From contig NZ_QANS01000002.1 of assembly GCF_003052265.1 (NCBI RefSeq), forward strand, positions 558,001 to 622,000: 64,000 nucleotides of DNA. The letters run 5' to 3'. The notes beneath the pieces were generated by a model. That model worked only from the letters and a program-made list of their open reading frames with translations, was not told where the DNA came from and made no database searches. The DNA is from Stenotrophobium rhamnosiphilum (GTDB lineage Bacteria > Pseudomonadota > Gammaproteobacteria > Nevskiales > Nevskiaceae). Position numbers and translations under genes: made by a program. Position 1 is the stretch's first letter. Each line of letters opens with the position of its first letter. Shown piece by piece: positions 23,981 through 33,552 of the stretch.

Positions 23981-25621
23981 TTAGTTGCCGCTGCCCAGAA
24001 ACAATTCGTACGCAGGATTCGCACTCTCATCGGCGTACTGATAGCCCAGCTCATCCAACGAGCGTCGACACTCGGCACGCTCACGCTTGGGCACCTGCAA
24101 GCCACAAAGCACGCGGCCATAAGCGGCGCCGTGATTGCGGTAGTGGAACAGCGAGATATTCCAACGGCCGCCAATAGCGTTGAGGAAATCAGACAACGCG
24201 CCGGGACGCTCTGGAAATTCGAAGCGGTATAGCACTTCGTTTTCGGCGCCGAATGCACGTCCGCCTACCATGAAGCGCACATGCGCTTTGGCCATTTCGT
24301 TGCCGGTCATATCGACGACAGCGTAGCCCGCTTCGCGCAGTGAATCGATGATGGACTCGCGCTCGCTTGCGCCTTCGCTTAAGCGAATGCCGACGAAGAT
24401 ATGCGCTGTGCTTGCGGTGGCGAAGCGATAATTAAATTCCGTGATTGAACGACGGCCCAACAGCTTGAGGAATTTCTTAAAGCTGCCTGGAATTTCTGGA
24501 ATCGTAACGGCGAGCAAGGCTTCGGTTGCCGCACCCAACTCCGCACGTTCTGCGATGTGGCGCAGACGATCAAAATTGACGTTGGCACCAGAGACGATGC
24601 CTGCGATGGTTTTGCCGCTGACGCCGTTTTCTGCAACCCATTTCTTGATGCCAGCCACAGCAAGCGCGCCAGCGGGCTCAGGCAGTGATCGGTTTTCGTA
24701 GAAGCAGTCTTGAGTCGCGGCGCAGATTTCGTCGACGCTAACTTGAACGGTGCCGTCGACCAAATGACGAGCGACGCGGAAATTCTCTTCGCCGATCTGG
24801 CGCACAGCGACGCCATCGGCAAACAAGCCAACTTGCGGCAACGTGACGCGACGGCCTGCTTTCATCGCAGCAGCGAAGCAATTGGAATCTTCCGGCTCCA
24901 CCGCAATGATTTTGATCCTGGGCTTGATCGCCTTCAGGTAAACGGCAACACCGGCCAGCAAACCGCCGCCACCAACCGGCACGAAGACCATGTCGAGGTC
25001 AGCACATTGATCCAGCAACTCGCGCGCAATGGTGCCCTGCCCGGCGATCACTTCGGGATCGTCGTAGGGATGCACCATCGTCATGCCTTTTTCAGCCGCC
25101 AACGCCAGAGCGTGCTCGCGGGCGTCGTCATAGGCATCGCCATGAAGGATGGCTTTACCGCCCAATGAACGGACGGAGTCGACCTTGAGCGCCGGCGTGG
25201 TGCGCGGCATCACGATCCAAGCGGTCAGACCAAGTTTCTTGGCCGCCAGCGCCACGCCCTGCGCATGGTTGCCCGCGCTGGCGGTGATCACGCCACGGGC
25301 GCGCTCTGCCGGAGTGAGTTTGGCGATCTTGTTATAGGCCCCGCGCAGCTTGAAAGAGAACACCGCTTGGGTGTCCTCACGCTTGAGCAGAATGCGATTG
25401 CCCAGACGCTGCGACAGCTTGCGCGCCTCATCCAGAGCCGTGACCTGGGCCACGTCGTAGACCTGCGCCGCGTCGACACGGGCACGATAGGCATCAAGGA
25501 TTTTCTGGACCTCCGCAGAAAACTGCGGTGGCCGGGCTTTGGCGTTCAAGTTAAGGACAATAGTTTTGGGGGGCAACGTGCAATATGATAGCGCGCTTAA
25601 GCGCAGTTCCCCTGCATCCAT
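23981..25621 (-). CDS. ilvA: Threonine dehydratase, biosynthetic type
   Basis: IlvA deaminates threonine to 2-oxobutyrate, the first step of isoleucine synthesis. The PLP lysine lies in VFSFKLRGAYNKI, the glycine-rich phosphate loop is PVGGGGLLAGVA, and two C-terminal ACT-like domains (LGRRSITEFNYRF and LGGRWNISLFHYRNHG type) provide isoleucine/valine control. The frame open from ATG 25621 gives 546 residues, longer than the usual 500-515. The first 25 or so residues look non-conserved, so the true start may be a TTG at 25576 or 25549. It is divergent from proC. Confidence 0.93.
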   Translation of the reverse strand: MDAGELRLSALSYCTLPPKTIVLNLNAKARPPQFSAEVQKILDAYRARVDAAQVYDVAQVTALDEARKLSQRLGNRILLKREDTQAVFSFKLRGAYNKIAKLTPAERARGVITASAGNHAQGVALAAKKLGLTAWIVMPRTTPALKVDSVRSLGGKAILHGDAYDDAREHALALAAEKGMTMVHPYDDPEVIAGQGTIARELLDQCADLDMVFVPVGGGGLLAGVAVYLKAIKPRIKIIAVEPEDSNCFAAAMKAGRRVTLPQVGLFADGVAVRQIGEENFRVARHLVDGTVQVSVDEICAATQDCFYENRSLPEPAGALAVAGIKKWVAENGVSGKTIAGIVSGANVNFDRLRHIAERAELGAATEALLAVTIPEIPGSFKKFLKLLGRRSITEFNYRFATASTAHIFVGIRLSEGASERESIIDSLREAGYAVVDMTGNEMAKAHVRFMVGGRAFGAENEVLYRFEFPERPGALSDFLNAIGGRWNISLFHYRNHGAAYGRVLCGLQVPKRERAECRRSLDELGYQYADESANPAYELFLGSGN

Positions 25622-25641
25622 CCCCTCGTCAAACCCAGATC

Positions 25642-26460
25642 ATGCAACCCACCATAGCTTTCATTGGCGGCGGCAATATGGCTGCTGCACTCATCGGAGG
25701 TCTTCTCGCCTCGGGTCATAGCGCCAGTCACATTCGTGTGGCCGAGCCTTTTGCGGAGCGTGCAGACTGGTTGCGTCGGCAGTTTGGGATCGACGTTAAA
25801 AGCAGCGCCGCTGAAATCGTGCGCGGCTCACAGGCTGTAGTGCTAGCGGTGAAGCCGCAGCAAATGGCTGAAGCATTGTCTGGCCTCAAGCTCGACAAGG
25901 GCGCGACGGTAGTTTCGATTGCTGCTGGCGTGCGTCTGTCCAGCTTGGGTGACTTGCTGGGCGATCAGGTCCATCTGGTCCGCACCATGCCGAACACGCC
26001 AGCGCTGTATCAGAAAGGCATCACCGGTCTGTACACGCCCAAAGGCACGCCAGACGCTGCACGCGAATTAGCCGACAAGATTCTCAAAGCGGCGGGCAAG
26101 ACTTGCTGGCTGGAGAACGAATCGGACATCGACGCCGTGACCGCTGTTTCTGGTTCTGGCCCGGCCTACTTCTTCCTGCTCACTGAAGTGATGCGTGAAG
26201 CGGGCGAAAAGCTGGGCTTGTCGCCTGAGATCGCTGCTGAACTGGCACAACAGACTTTCATCGGCGCCGCAGAAATGGCCGCCAAGACCGGCATCGACGT
26301 CAGCACCTTGCGTGCACAGGTGACCTCGAAAGGCGGAACGACCGAAGCAGCCCTCAAAGCTCTTGAATCCGGCGGCATCCGTGCCATATTTGAACGCGCC
26401 CTACGCGAAGCCGCTGACCGCGGCCGCGAGCTGGGCGAACAATTTGCGCAAAAGAACTAG
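25642..26460 (+). CDS. proC: Pyrroline-5-carboxylate reductase
   Basis: ProC reduces 1-pyrroline-5-carboxylate to proline with NAD(P)H. The 272-residue protein begins with the Rossmann motif IAFIGGGNMAAALIGGLL and ends with the C-terminal dimerisation domain containing SGSGPAYFF and TSKGGTTEAAL. I chose ATG 25642 (MQPTIAFIGGG) over an in-frame upstream codon at 25585 that would overlap ilvA. The yggT gene follows after 9 bases. Confidence 0.96.
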   Translation: MQPTIAFIGGGNMAAALIGGLLASGHSASHIRVAEPFAERADWLRRQFGIDVKSSAAEIVRGSQAVVLAVKPQQMAEALSGLKLDKGATVVSIAAGVRLSSLGDLLGDQVHLVRTMPNTPALYQKGITGLYTPKGTPDAARELADKILKAAGKTCWLENESDIDAVTAVSGSGPAYFFLLTEVMREAGEKLGLSPEIAAELAQQTFIGAAEMAAKTGIDVSTLRAQVTSKGGTTEAALKALESGGIRAIFERALREAADRGRELGEQFAQKN

Positions 26461-26469
26461 GGACAGTTA

Positions 26470-27027
26470 ATGGGCGCTAACGCCGATAACGCGATTTTCT
26501 TCCTCGTCACCACGATCTTTGATCTGGCGATGTGGTTGCTGCTGCTGCGCATTCTGCTGCAATGGGTGCGTGCGGACTTTTACAACCCGATGTCGCAATT
26601 GGTGTGGCAGACCACGCGTTACCCCACCGATTTTCTGCGCAAGTTCATCCCGCGCTGGCGCAATCTCGACACCGCTGCGGTGGTGACGCTGCTGGCGCTG
26701 GCGATGCTGTTCATTTACTCCATCGGCGCCTTGCTCGATGTGGTGATTGGCATCGCCTCCATATTCGGATTTGCCACGCTCAAGATTTTGGTGCTGACGG
26801 TGAATCTCTACACCTTTACGCTGTTCGTGCAGGCGATCCTGTCTTGGCTCGGGCCCGGCGTGAACAACCCGGCCAGCAATGTGCTGTGGAGCTTGAATGA
26901 GCCGCTGCTGCGCCCTGTGCGTCGCATCATTCCGCCATTGTCCGGCCTTGATCTGGCCCCGCTGGTGTTGATGCTGCTACTGCAAGTGGTCTCTCGCCTG
27001 ATTCCTCTGCCAGGGCTGTTCCGTTGA
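26470..27027 (+). CDS. YggT-family membrane protein
   Basis: The 185-residue protein contains two YggT repeats, each with two hydrophobic helices and a conserved Asn-Pro ([14 protein letters not shown] and [14 protein letters not shown]). YggT proteins are small inner-membrane proteins of uncertain role, implicated in osmotic tolerance and cell shape. proC-yggT adjacency is widespread in gammaproteobacteria. Its TGA shares one base with the metX ATG, so the two are translationally coupled. Confidence 0.92.
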   Translation: MGANADNAIFFLVTTIFDLAMWLLLLRILLQWVRADFYNPMSQLVWQTTRYPTDFLRKFIPRWRNLDTAAVVTLLALAMLFIYSIGALLDVVIGIASIFGFATLKILVLTVNLYTFTLFVQAILSWLGPGVNNPASNVLWSLNEPLLRPVRRIIPPLSGLDLAPLVLMLLLQVVSRLIPLPGLFR

Positions 27028-28169
27028 TGGGCGCCTTTCCGGCGGATTCTGTTGGGCTAGTCACCCCGCGCAAGATCGTCATCGATCAGGCGCTGGCCTT
27101 GGACTGTGGCCGCACACTTCCGCAGCACGAGTTGGTCATCGAGACCTACGGAACACTCAACGCCAAAGCCTCGAACGCAATCCTGATCTGTCATGCGCTA
27201 TCTGGCGATCATCACGCTGCGGGTTACAGCAGCGAAACCGACAAGAAACCAGGTTGGTGGGACAACTGCATTGGTCCCGGCAAACCGATTGATACCAATC
27301 GCTTCTTCGTGGTCAGCCTCAACAACCTCGGCGGTTGCCGCGGTTCCACAGGCCCGAGCACGATCAATGCTGAAACAGGCGAACCTTGGGGTCCAGACTT
27401 TCCATTGCTGACGGTGCGTGACTGGGTTCGCTCACAAGCGCTGCTCGCCGATCAGCTCGGCATTCGTCAGTGGGCCGCAGTTGTTGGTGGTTCATTGGGC
27501 GGCATGCAGGTTATGCAGTGGACGATTGATCTGCCTGATCGCATTCGCAATGCCATCGTGATTGCAGCAGCGCCAAAAATTTCTGCGCAGAACATCGCGT
27601 TCAACGAGATTGCACGTCAGGCGATTTTGTCTGACCCAGAATTCCACGGCGGTCGCTTCTACAACCACGATGTCATTCCTTCACGCGGGCTCAAGCTCGC
27701 GCGCATGCTCGGTCACATCACGTATCTGTCCGACGCAGCGATGCGCGCCAAGTTTGGTCGCGAACTCAAAGCTGCGACGCCAAGCTTTAACTACGACGTT
27801 GAGTTCGAAGTCGAAAGTTATCTGCGCCATCAAGGTCAGGCTTTCGTTGATCGCTTTGACGCCAACACTTATCTGATCATGACAAAGGCGCTGGATTACT
27901 TTGATCCTGCGCGCGAGTTTGGCGATGACCTCTCGACTGCATTCCGTCAGGCCAAGGCCAAGTTCCTCGTGGTTGCGTTCACGTCGGACTGGCGCTTCTC
28001 GCCTGCACGTTCGCGCGAGATTGTTAAGAGTCTCGTCAGCGCCGGTCGCGATGTCAGCTATGCCTTGATCGACTCACAACTCGGCCACGATGATTTCTTG
28101 ATGCCGTTGCCGCAGTACCACCGCGTACTCAGCAGCTATCTCGCACGCATTACCGAGGAGGAGACATGA
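27027..28169 (+). CDS. metX: Homoserine O-acyltransferase (MetX)
   Basis: MetX activates homoserine with an acyl group (succinyl or acetyl) in methionine synthesis. The 380-residue alpha/beta hydrolase has the nucleophile elbow [14 protein letters not shown] and the catalytic His near the end in LGHDDFL. In gamma- and betaproteobacteria with MetX plus MetW the acyl donor is usually succinyl-CoA; this cannot be proved from sequence alone. I chose ATG 27027, immediately after an in-frame TTG. Its TGA overlaps the metW ATG by 4 bases. Confidence 0.95.
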   Translation: MGAFPADSVGLVTPRKIVIDQALALDCGRTLPQHELVIETYGTLNAKASNAILICHALSGDHHAAGYSSETDKKPGWWDNCIGPGKPIDTNRFFVVSLNNLGGCRGSTGPSTINAETGEPWGPDFPLLTVRDWVRSQALLADQLGIRQWAAVVGGSLGGMQVMQWTIDLPDRIRNAIVIAAAPKISAQNIAFNEIARQAILSDPEFHGGRFYNHDVIPSRGLKLARMLGHITYLSDAAMRAKFGRELKAATPSFNYDVEFEVESYLRHQGQAFVDRFDANTYLIMTKALDYFDPAREFGDDLSTAFRQAKAKFLVVAFTSDWRFSPARSREIVKSLVSAGRDVSYALIDSQLGHDDFLMPLPQYHRVLSSYLARITEEET

Positions 28170-28786
28170 GTACGCTTCGTCCCGACCTCGAACTGATCAG
28201 CAACTGGATTGTGCCGGGCAGCCGTGTACTCGATCTCGGTTGTGGTGATGGCGCACTGCTCGCGCATCTCACACGCACCCGAAATGTCAGCGGCTATGGC
28301 TTGGAAATTGATCCAGACAATCTGGCACGCTGCGTTGATGCGGGCGTTAACGTCATCCAAGGCGATCTTGATGATGGCCTCAAAGATTTTGAGACCGGCT
28401 CTTTCGACTACGTCTTGATGACGCAGGCGCTGCAAGCTTTGCAGCGCCCAGATGAAGCACTCGCAGAAATTCTGCGCGTAGGCAAAACCGCGATTGTCAC
28501 CTTCCCCAATTTTGGCCACTGGCGCGTGCGCTCGGCCTTGGCGATGGGCCGCATGCCGGTAACGCCATCGCTACCAGAGACTTGGTACAACACGCCAAAC
28601 ATTCACCTCTGCACCGTGTCGGACTTTGAAGATTTGTGCCATGCACGCGGCTGGCGCATTGCCAGTCGTCGCTTGCTTGATCGCAGCTATCACGAAGGTT
28701 TGGGCATTCGCATCGCGCCGAATCTGTTCAGCGAAATTGCGATCTACACGCTACAAGGTCCAAAGATTATTGGAGTGACAGCATGA
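28166..28786 (+). CDS. metW: Methionine biosynthesis protein MetW
   Basis: MetW is a SAM-methyltransferase-fold protein that partners MetX; it is required with MetX for homoserine acylation in several proteobacteria. The 206-residue length is normal. Motif I is [17 protein letters not shown], and [18 protein letters not shown] is characteristic of the family. It overlaps both neighbours by 4 bases, so metX, metW and the DUF4426 gene form a tightly coupled unit. Confidence 0.95.
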   Translation: MSTLRPDLELISNWIVPGSRVLDLGCGDGALLAHLTRTRNVSGYGLEIDPDNLARCVDAGVNVIQGDLDDGLKDFETGSFDYVLMTQALQALQRPDEALAEILRVGKTAIVTFPNFGHWRVRSALAMGRMPVTPSLPETWYNTPNIHLCTVSDFEDLCHARGWRIASRRLLDRSYHEGLGIRIAPNLFSEIAIYTLQGPKIIGVTA

Positions 28787-29223
28787 AGCGTGCGCTGATT
28801 GGTCTTAGTCTATTGCTGTTATCAGCCAGTGCATTTGCGCAGCAGTTGGTACGCGATGGCGAGTTTGTTGTGCACTACGCCGCGATGTCGACCAAAGATT
28901 TGTCGCCTGCAATGGCAAAGCAATATGGCATTCGCCAAAGCAATGATCGCGGGCTGTTACTGGTGAACCTGCAACGCGAAACTGCGCCGGGAAAAACCAG
29001 CCCAGCACGTGGCAGCGCCAGCGGCACGGTGCGCAATCTAATTGGCGATCAGCAGAAGCTCACACTGCGCCCAGCTAGCGATGGCAGCACGCAAGATTTA
29101 ATTGCTGAATTCGACATCGAACATCTGGAGTTCTTGACCTTTGATGTTGATGTAAAGCCTGAAGGCGCGAAGCGTGCGATGAAAGTGAAATTCCAACGTC
29201 AATTTTTTACTGACGAAAATTAA
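28783..29223 (+). CDS. DUF4426 exported protein
   Basis: The 146-residue product has a cleavable signal peptide ([19 protein letters not shown]) and a mature beta-rich domain with the DUF4426 start (VRDGEFVVHYAAMST). The family is of unknown function and, in gammaproteobacteria, regularly sits directly after metX-metW; this adjacency is good taxonomic evidence here. It overlaps metW by ATGA and is followed by a terminator, so it ends the proC-yggT-metX-metW run. Confidence 0.9.
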   Translation: MKRALIGLSLLLLSASAFAQQLVRDGEFVVHYAAMSTKDLSPAMAKQYGIRQSNDRGLLLVNLQRETAPGKTSPARGSASGTVRNLIGDQQKLTLRPASDGSTQDLIAEFDIEHLEFLTFDVDVKPEGAKRAMKVKFQRQFFTDEN

Positions 29224-29250
29224 GCTTTAATTTTTTTGCTTCAAATAAAA

Positions 29251-29280
29251 AAGCCGCCGAGTACCTTCGGCGGCTTTCTT
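29251..29280. terminator. Bidirectional intrinsic terminator
   Basis: AAGCCGCCGA and TCGGCGGCTT form a 10-bp stem with loop GTACCT, flanked by an A-run and a short T-run. It serves the DUF4426 gene and the convergent beta-barrel gene. Confidence 0.9.
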
Positions 29281-29300
29281 GTTTTAAACGACTCGCTTGC

Positions 29301-30026
29301 TTAGAACGAAAAGCCCATACGCAAGTTGTAGTTGTTGTTGTCACCAATTCGCTCGTACTCAGGCGTCAGCTCAAAGATCACGAAGCTGATGCGCATGCCG
29401 GCAAAAACCTTGGCGCGGTTAATCGTTTCTTTATCCAATAACGTGCTGCTGTCTGGATCTACAGTGCCACGCACCCAACCGGCGCCGACGTAAGGCGTGA
29501 GAATCGCAAAGCCTTTGGAGATCGATGCATCAATGCTGCTGGTCGAGACCTTGATGTGATCAATGCCCGTGGTTGCCGAGTACGCACCACGAATGGCCAG
29601 TGCAGGCGAACCCACGCCGCCCGTCAGCACTGCATAGCGCAGTTCAGCGCCCCACAAACGTGCGCTCGTACTTGGGATAACGCTGTAACTGGCGCCAACA
29701 TCAAAGCCGAACGGCAAACCCTTGTGGACCGTGATACCCGAAACAGCGATGCCGGTGACTTTAGTCCCCGTCAGATTTTCCCAAGCCTGCGAATCCTGTG
29801 TTGGCGTGTAGCTGCCATAAGCGCCGACGCCAAAACCGATCACGCCGGTTGCTTCAGCTGGGCTCAAGGATTTATAGCCAAGGCTGGAAGTAATGTCTTT
29901 TGAGACTTCGCGAAAAGCCGCCTGACAAGCAGGGCCGCCGCCGCAAATGATGTCAAAGTCCGGCAAAGCTGCAAACGCTGGCGCAGCGCTCAAACTCAAA
30001 GTGACTGCCAGTAGAAGACGACGCAT
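29301..30026 (-). CDS. Putative outer-membrane beta-barrel protein
   Basis: The 241-residue product has a signal peptide (MRRLLLAVTLSLSAAPAFA) and a mature region of alternating polar/hydrophobic strands (VGAYGSYTP, FGFDVGASYSVIP, ILTPYVGAGWVRGTV) ending in a C-terminal Phe (NLRMGFSF), the usual sorting signal of outer-membrane barrels. Two cysteines near the mature N-terminus (ICGGGPAC) may pair. I chose ATG 30026, 5 bases after AAGGAG, over a GTG six bases earlier. Function is unknown; size suggests an 8- to 10-strand barrel. Confidence 0.75.
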   Translation of the reverse strand: MRRLLLAVTLSLSAAPAFAALPDFDIICGGGPACQAAFREVSKDITSSLGYKSLSPAEATGVIGFGVGAYGSYTPTQDSQAWENLTGTKVTGIAVSGITVHKGLPFGFDVGASYSVIPSTSARLWGAELRYAVLTGGVGSPALAIRGAYSATTGIDHIKVSTSSIDASISKGFAILTPYVGAGWVRGTVDPDSSTLLDKETINRAKVFAGMRISFVIFELTPEYERIGDNNNYNLRMGFSF

Positions 30027-30198
30027 AAACACTCCTTGTATTTTTATCGTGTGAAGCAGGATATCAAAACGTTTCGCATACCCGTGTCAGCAATACACGT
30101 CCATACAGAACTTTGTTTTTATTTATTAAATTATTATTTATTACTAAATTTAATAAAACAATCTCGTTTCGCTAAAAGCATGACGCACCCTGAGCGCA

Positions 30199-30873
30199 TT
30201 AAACCCAATTTTTCTGGAGAAACGGCAACACGGCGCCTTGCACTTCGGCTAATCGACCATGAAAGAAATGCCCGGCATCTTTGAGCGTGGCTAACTCCGG
30301 TGGCGGGTCAAAGCCATTCAGCACTTGCACGGTGTCGTCGTAGCTGACCACGTCATCGGCAGTGCCATGAACAACCAGCCAGGGGCAGTCCGGTCGCGGC
30401 GGCACTGGCTCATTAAAATATTTGCTAAACGGTGGCGCGATGCTCACCTGCAAATAAGGTTTGGCCTGTTGCGCAGCCTTGACGCTGACGAATCCGCCGA
30501 AGGAAAAGCCCATCAAGACGAGACGCGCGCCCGGCACCCGCTGACGCAGCCAGTCGACCAAAAACAGCGTGTCGTCGGTCTCGCCACGTCCTTCGTCATG
30601 CAAGCCTTCGCTGCGTCCGACACCGCGAAAATTGAAACGCAGGGAATAAAGTCCGGCTTTGGATGCACTCGACGCGAGGCTGTAGACGACCTTATTGCTC
30701 ATCGCGCCGCCCATCAGGGGATGCGGATGGCAGATCACGGCGATTCCCGCTGGCGTCGCGACATCACCCGGGGCGGTCAGCATCACCTCAATCAGGCCAG
30801 CGGGGCCAGGTATCAAGAGTTCCGATGTCTCGCCCGCGCGGGGCATTTCTGTAGGTGAAATTTGATTCGTCAT
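30199..30873 (-). CDS. Alpha/beta hydrolase
   Basis: The 224-residue cytoplasmic protein has the short-hydrolase layout: HPHPLMGGAMSNKVV (oxyanion region), FRGVGRSEG, the nucleophile elbow GFSFGG, VHGTADDVV (Asp), and GHFFHG (His). This resembles the dienelactone-hydrolase-like group of serine hydrolases; the substrate is unknown. I chose ATG 30873 (MTNQISP) because the 19 residues added by the upstream in-frame codon look non-conserved. Confidence 0.82.
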   Translation of the reverse strand: MTNQISPTEMPRAGETSELLIPGPAGLIEVMLTAPGDVATPAGIAVICHPHPLMGGAMSNKVVYSLASSASKAGLYSLRFNFRGVGRSEGLHDEGRGETDDTLFLVDWLRQRVPGARLVLMGFSFGGFVSVKAAQQAKPYLQVSIAPPFSKYFNEPVPPRPDCPWLVVHGTADDVVSYDDTVQVLNGFDPPPELATLKDAGHFFHGRLAEVQGAVLPFLQKNWV

Positions 30874-30996
30874 GATGAGTATTCTGTCACGCTTGCCATG
30901 TGCCTTAGGCATCCCTATAGTTCCTGACAACGCTGCGACTGTAAGCCGCAGTTCTTACAATGTTTGATTGACTCTAAATTAAGTGCGGGGGATTGA

Positions 30997-31659
30997 ATGC
31001 GTAAAATCTTGATGGCAGTAGCCGTGGTAACGAGCATTGGTGTTTGCACGGGAGCATTTGCTTCTGACTTCAACGCTCCCAACTCTCCCAAAACAACCGC
31101 TTATTTAAACTTCGGTTTCGGTGGTCACGGTAAGAACAACGACATGCTGAGCAGCCTGCATTACGGTCTGCGCATGGATCAAAGCAACCCCTACAGTGCA
31201 CAGATCACCGGACAGCCAGCTCGTCCAGCGTTCATGCAGGCTGATTTCAATCTGCGCGACGGTTTCTCCAGTGCTCTGGTCAATGGCGTTCCTTTTGCCA
31301 GCCATGTGAAAAAATTTGATGAAGATGGCGGCGAAACCAGCTATTCCATGTTGGATTGGGGCCTGCTCGCTATCGGCGCTGCCGGTCTTGGTTTCGGCAT
31401 TGCTGAAGTTCTGAAGACCAAGGACGATTCAGATCCTGCGACCACTGGCGGCGGCGGCAATCCAGCCACCGGCCTCTGCGGCATTGTGAATGGCATCCCA
31501 GTTCTTGGCCCAATCGTTGGTGGCGTTCTGCAATGCCCTAGCACCGGTAGCAGCTTGGCGAACAACGCTTCCAGCGGCAATGAGAAATCCGACTACGAGC
31601 GCATTAATTGGCTCGACAAGGGCATGGGCCAGATGGGCGACCTCGTCACCGTTCGCTAA
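30997..31659 (+). CDS. Exported protein of unknown function with internal membrane-like helix
   Basis: I do not recognise this 220-residue protein. It has a signal peptide (MRKILMAVAVVTSIGVCTGAFA) and a polar N-terminal half containing FGFGGHGKNND. A hydrophobic Gly/Ala-rich helix (LLAIGAAGLGFGIAEVL, about 126-142) comes next, then a Gly/Thr-rich linker (ATTGGGGNPATG) and a short Cys-flanked hydrophobic loop (LCGIVNGIPVLGPIVGGVLQC). It may be inserted in the membrane from the periplasmic side. GGGGGA lies 3-8 bases before the ATG. It is probably monocistronic, as a hairpin follows. Confidence 0.65.
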   Translation: MRKILMAVAVVTSIGVCTGAFASDFNAPNSPKTTAYLNFGFGGHGKNNDMLSSLHYGLRMDQSNPYSAQITGQPARPAFMQADFNLRDGFSSALVNGVPFASHVKKFDEDGGETSYSMLDWGLLAIGAAGLGFGIAEVLKTKDDSDPATTGGGGNPATGLCGIVNGIPVLGPIVGGVLQCPSTGSSLANNASSGNEKSDYERINWLDKGMGQMGDLVTVR

Positions 31660-31679
31660 TCGCTACATGTTTTAACCAC

Positions 31680-31702
31680 AAGGGGAGCCTCTGGCTCCCT
31701 TT
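31680..31702 (+). terminator. Hairpin with weak T-run
   Basis: A 10-bp stem (AAGGGGAGCC with GGCTCCCTTT, one G-T pair) around a TCT loop, 20 bases after the stop codon and 28 bases before the next ATG. The T-tract is short and interrupted, so termination may be partial. Confidence 0.65.
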
Positions 31703-31729
31703 GTCATTTGTGCAATACGACGACCGATC

Positions 31730-33550
31730 ATGAGCAACGATTTTTCAGCACGACACCCTCGCCTTTTAGAACTCTTTGGCATCGATCTGCGCTCGCTAGC
31801 GCTGTTTCGCTTTGCACTTGGGCTCGTACTGTTCATCGTCCTCTGCCAAAGCTTTTGCGACCTCACTGCGTTCTATGGCGATCTGGGCGTCATGCCACGC
31901 TCATGGGCGATCGAGTCCGACAGCTTCAACCGCGTGTCGCTGTATTTTCTCAACGGACAAACTTGGTTCCTTGCCACGCTGCTCACGATTCAAACTCTCT
32001 GCGCATTGATGTTGATGCTGGGCTGGCGCACGCGCTTAGCCGTCATTGTCAGCTTTGTAATGTGGGCATCGCTGATCAACCGCAACAGCTTGGTGTTGAG
32101 TAGCGGCGATGTGTTAATCGCCTGCCTGTTGTTCTGGGCGATGTTCCTGCCATTGGGCGCGCGTTACTCAGTCGACGCAGCAACATCGAGCAACACAGCA
32201 CCCAGCAACAACCAACATCTGTCATGGGCATCTGCAGGCCTGTTGCTGCAAGTGGTCTCGGTTTATTTCTTCGGCGCCTTGCTCAAAAGCGGCGCTGAAT
32301 GGCATCCGCAATTCACTGCGGCCTATTACGCACTTTCGCTTGATCGCTATGCCACGCCGCTAGGCCAGTGGCTGTTGAACTTCCCTGAGCTATTGCAGAG
32401 CTTGAGCGCGTTGATCTGGTGGCTGGAGCTGCTCGGCCCTGTGCTGCTGTTTGTGCCGTTCTTCAATCGCTATATCCGCTTGCTGATTCTGCTGTGCTTT
32501 GTGTTGATGCAGATTGGCCTCAAGCTCAGCCTTGAGTTGGGCCACTATCCATTCACGAGCATCGCGGCATTAACCGTCTTCACCAGCAGCTGGATCTGGG
32601 ACGCCTTAAACGCACGTCGACAACGTATTGAGTCTGCACCGTTGCGGATTTACTACGATCGCGATTGCGGCTTCTGTCTGAAAAGCACACTGCTGATTCA
32701 GCAATTTCTGCTGCTGCCACGCGCAGTCATTGCTCCAGCACAAAGCAATCCACGCGCCAAAGCATTACTCGAAGCCAACACCTCTTGGGTGGTGATTGAT
32801 GGCGAGGAGAATGCGCACATGAAGTGGCAGGCTTTCACGATCCTGCTGAAACACTCTCCGCTCACCGCGTGGTTGTGGCCACTGATTCGCATGCAGGCAT
32901 TGGTCAAACCCGGCAACGCGGTATACGACTGGGTGGGACGTAACCGCGGCGGCTTCAGCACCATCACTGAAACCCTGCTACCGACGCGTGAAGTGCACTA
33001 CGAAGTTTCACAGCGCTGGCAACGCGTTGCTGCAATTTCAATCGTGGCGGTATTTTTGTGGAATCTGACAACGGTGAATGCACTGCCGAAGTTCGTATCC
33101 TCTTCGCTAACAACAGCGATGAAGATGGTTCGCATTGATCAGGATTGGGATCAGTTTGCACCCTCGCCGCGCAAGGATGATGGCTGGATGGTTATTCCTG
33201 CCAAGCTCTTTGACGGTAGCGAAATTGATCTGCTGAGCCCAGAGCATGCCGCGCCGGATTACAGCAAACCCCTGCACTACTCGCAGACCCACGAAAACAT
33301 TCGTTGGAATACTTACCGCGGTCATCTCGCAGAATCAGAGAATGAAGAACAGCGCGTGTACTACGGTAAATATCTTTGCCGTGAGTGGAACGAGAAAAAT
33401 GCTGCCGATCCCGCAAAACGTCTGATGACGTTCAAGCTCATCTACATGCTGGAACGCACGCCAGCACCGGGCGCGCAGGCACAAGTGGAACAAGCCGTGC
33501 TGTGGCGTCATGAGTGTTTCCCACAAGAAACCAAAGGACAGGTTCCGTAA
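31730..33550 (+). CDS. HTTM-domain membrane protein fused to a DCC1-like thioredoxin-fold domain
   Basis: The 606-residue protein starts with an HTTM region (vitamin-K gamma-carboxylase-like membrane domain, about residues 15-300, roughly eight helices; GVMPRSWAIES and LFWAMFLPLGARYSVD). A DCC1-like DUF393 domain follows (about 303-420) with the eponymous DRDCGFC motif, then another helix and a polar C-terminal domain (about 450-606). HTTM proteins are thought to modify lipids or proteins in the membrane, and DCC domains resemble thiol-disulfide oxidoreductases. The activity is unknown. The tatD gene begins 2 bases after its stop. Confidence 0.82.
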   Translation: MSNDFSARHPRLLELFGIDLRSLALFRFALGLVLFIVLCQSFCDLTAFYGDLGVMPRSWAIESDSFNRVSLYFLNGQTWFLATLLTIQTLCALMLMLGWRTRLAVIVSFVMWASLINRNSLVLSSGDVLIACLLFWAMFLPLGARYSVDAATSSNTAPSNNQHLSWASAGLLLQVVSVYFFGALLKSGAEWHPQFTAAYYALSLDRYATPLGQWLLNFPELLQSLSALIWWLELLGPVLLFVPFFNRYIRLLILLCFVLMQIGLKLSLELGHYPFTSIAALTVFTSSWIWDALNARRQRIESAPLRIYYDRDCGFCLKSTLLIQQFLLLPRAVIAPAQSNPRAKALLEANTSWVVIDGEENAHMKWQAFTILLKHSPLTAWLWPLIRMQALVKPGNAVYDWVGRNRGGFSTITETLLPTREVHYEVSQRWQRVAAISIVAVFLWNLTTVNALPKFVSSSLTTAMKMVRIDQDWDQFAPSPRKDDGWMVIPAKLFDGSEIDLLSPEHAAPDYSKPLHYSQTHENIRWNTYRGHLAESENEEQRVYYGKYLCREWNEKNAADPAKRLMTFKLIYMLERTPAPGAQAQVEQAVLWRHECFPQETKGQVP

Positions 33551-33552
33551 AC

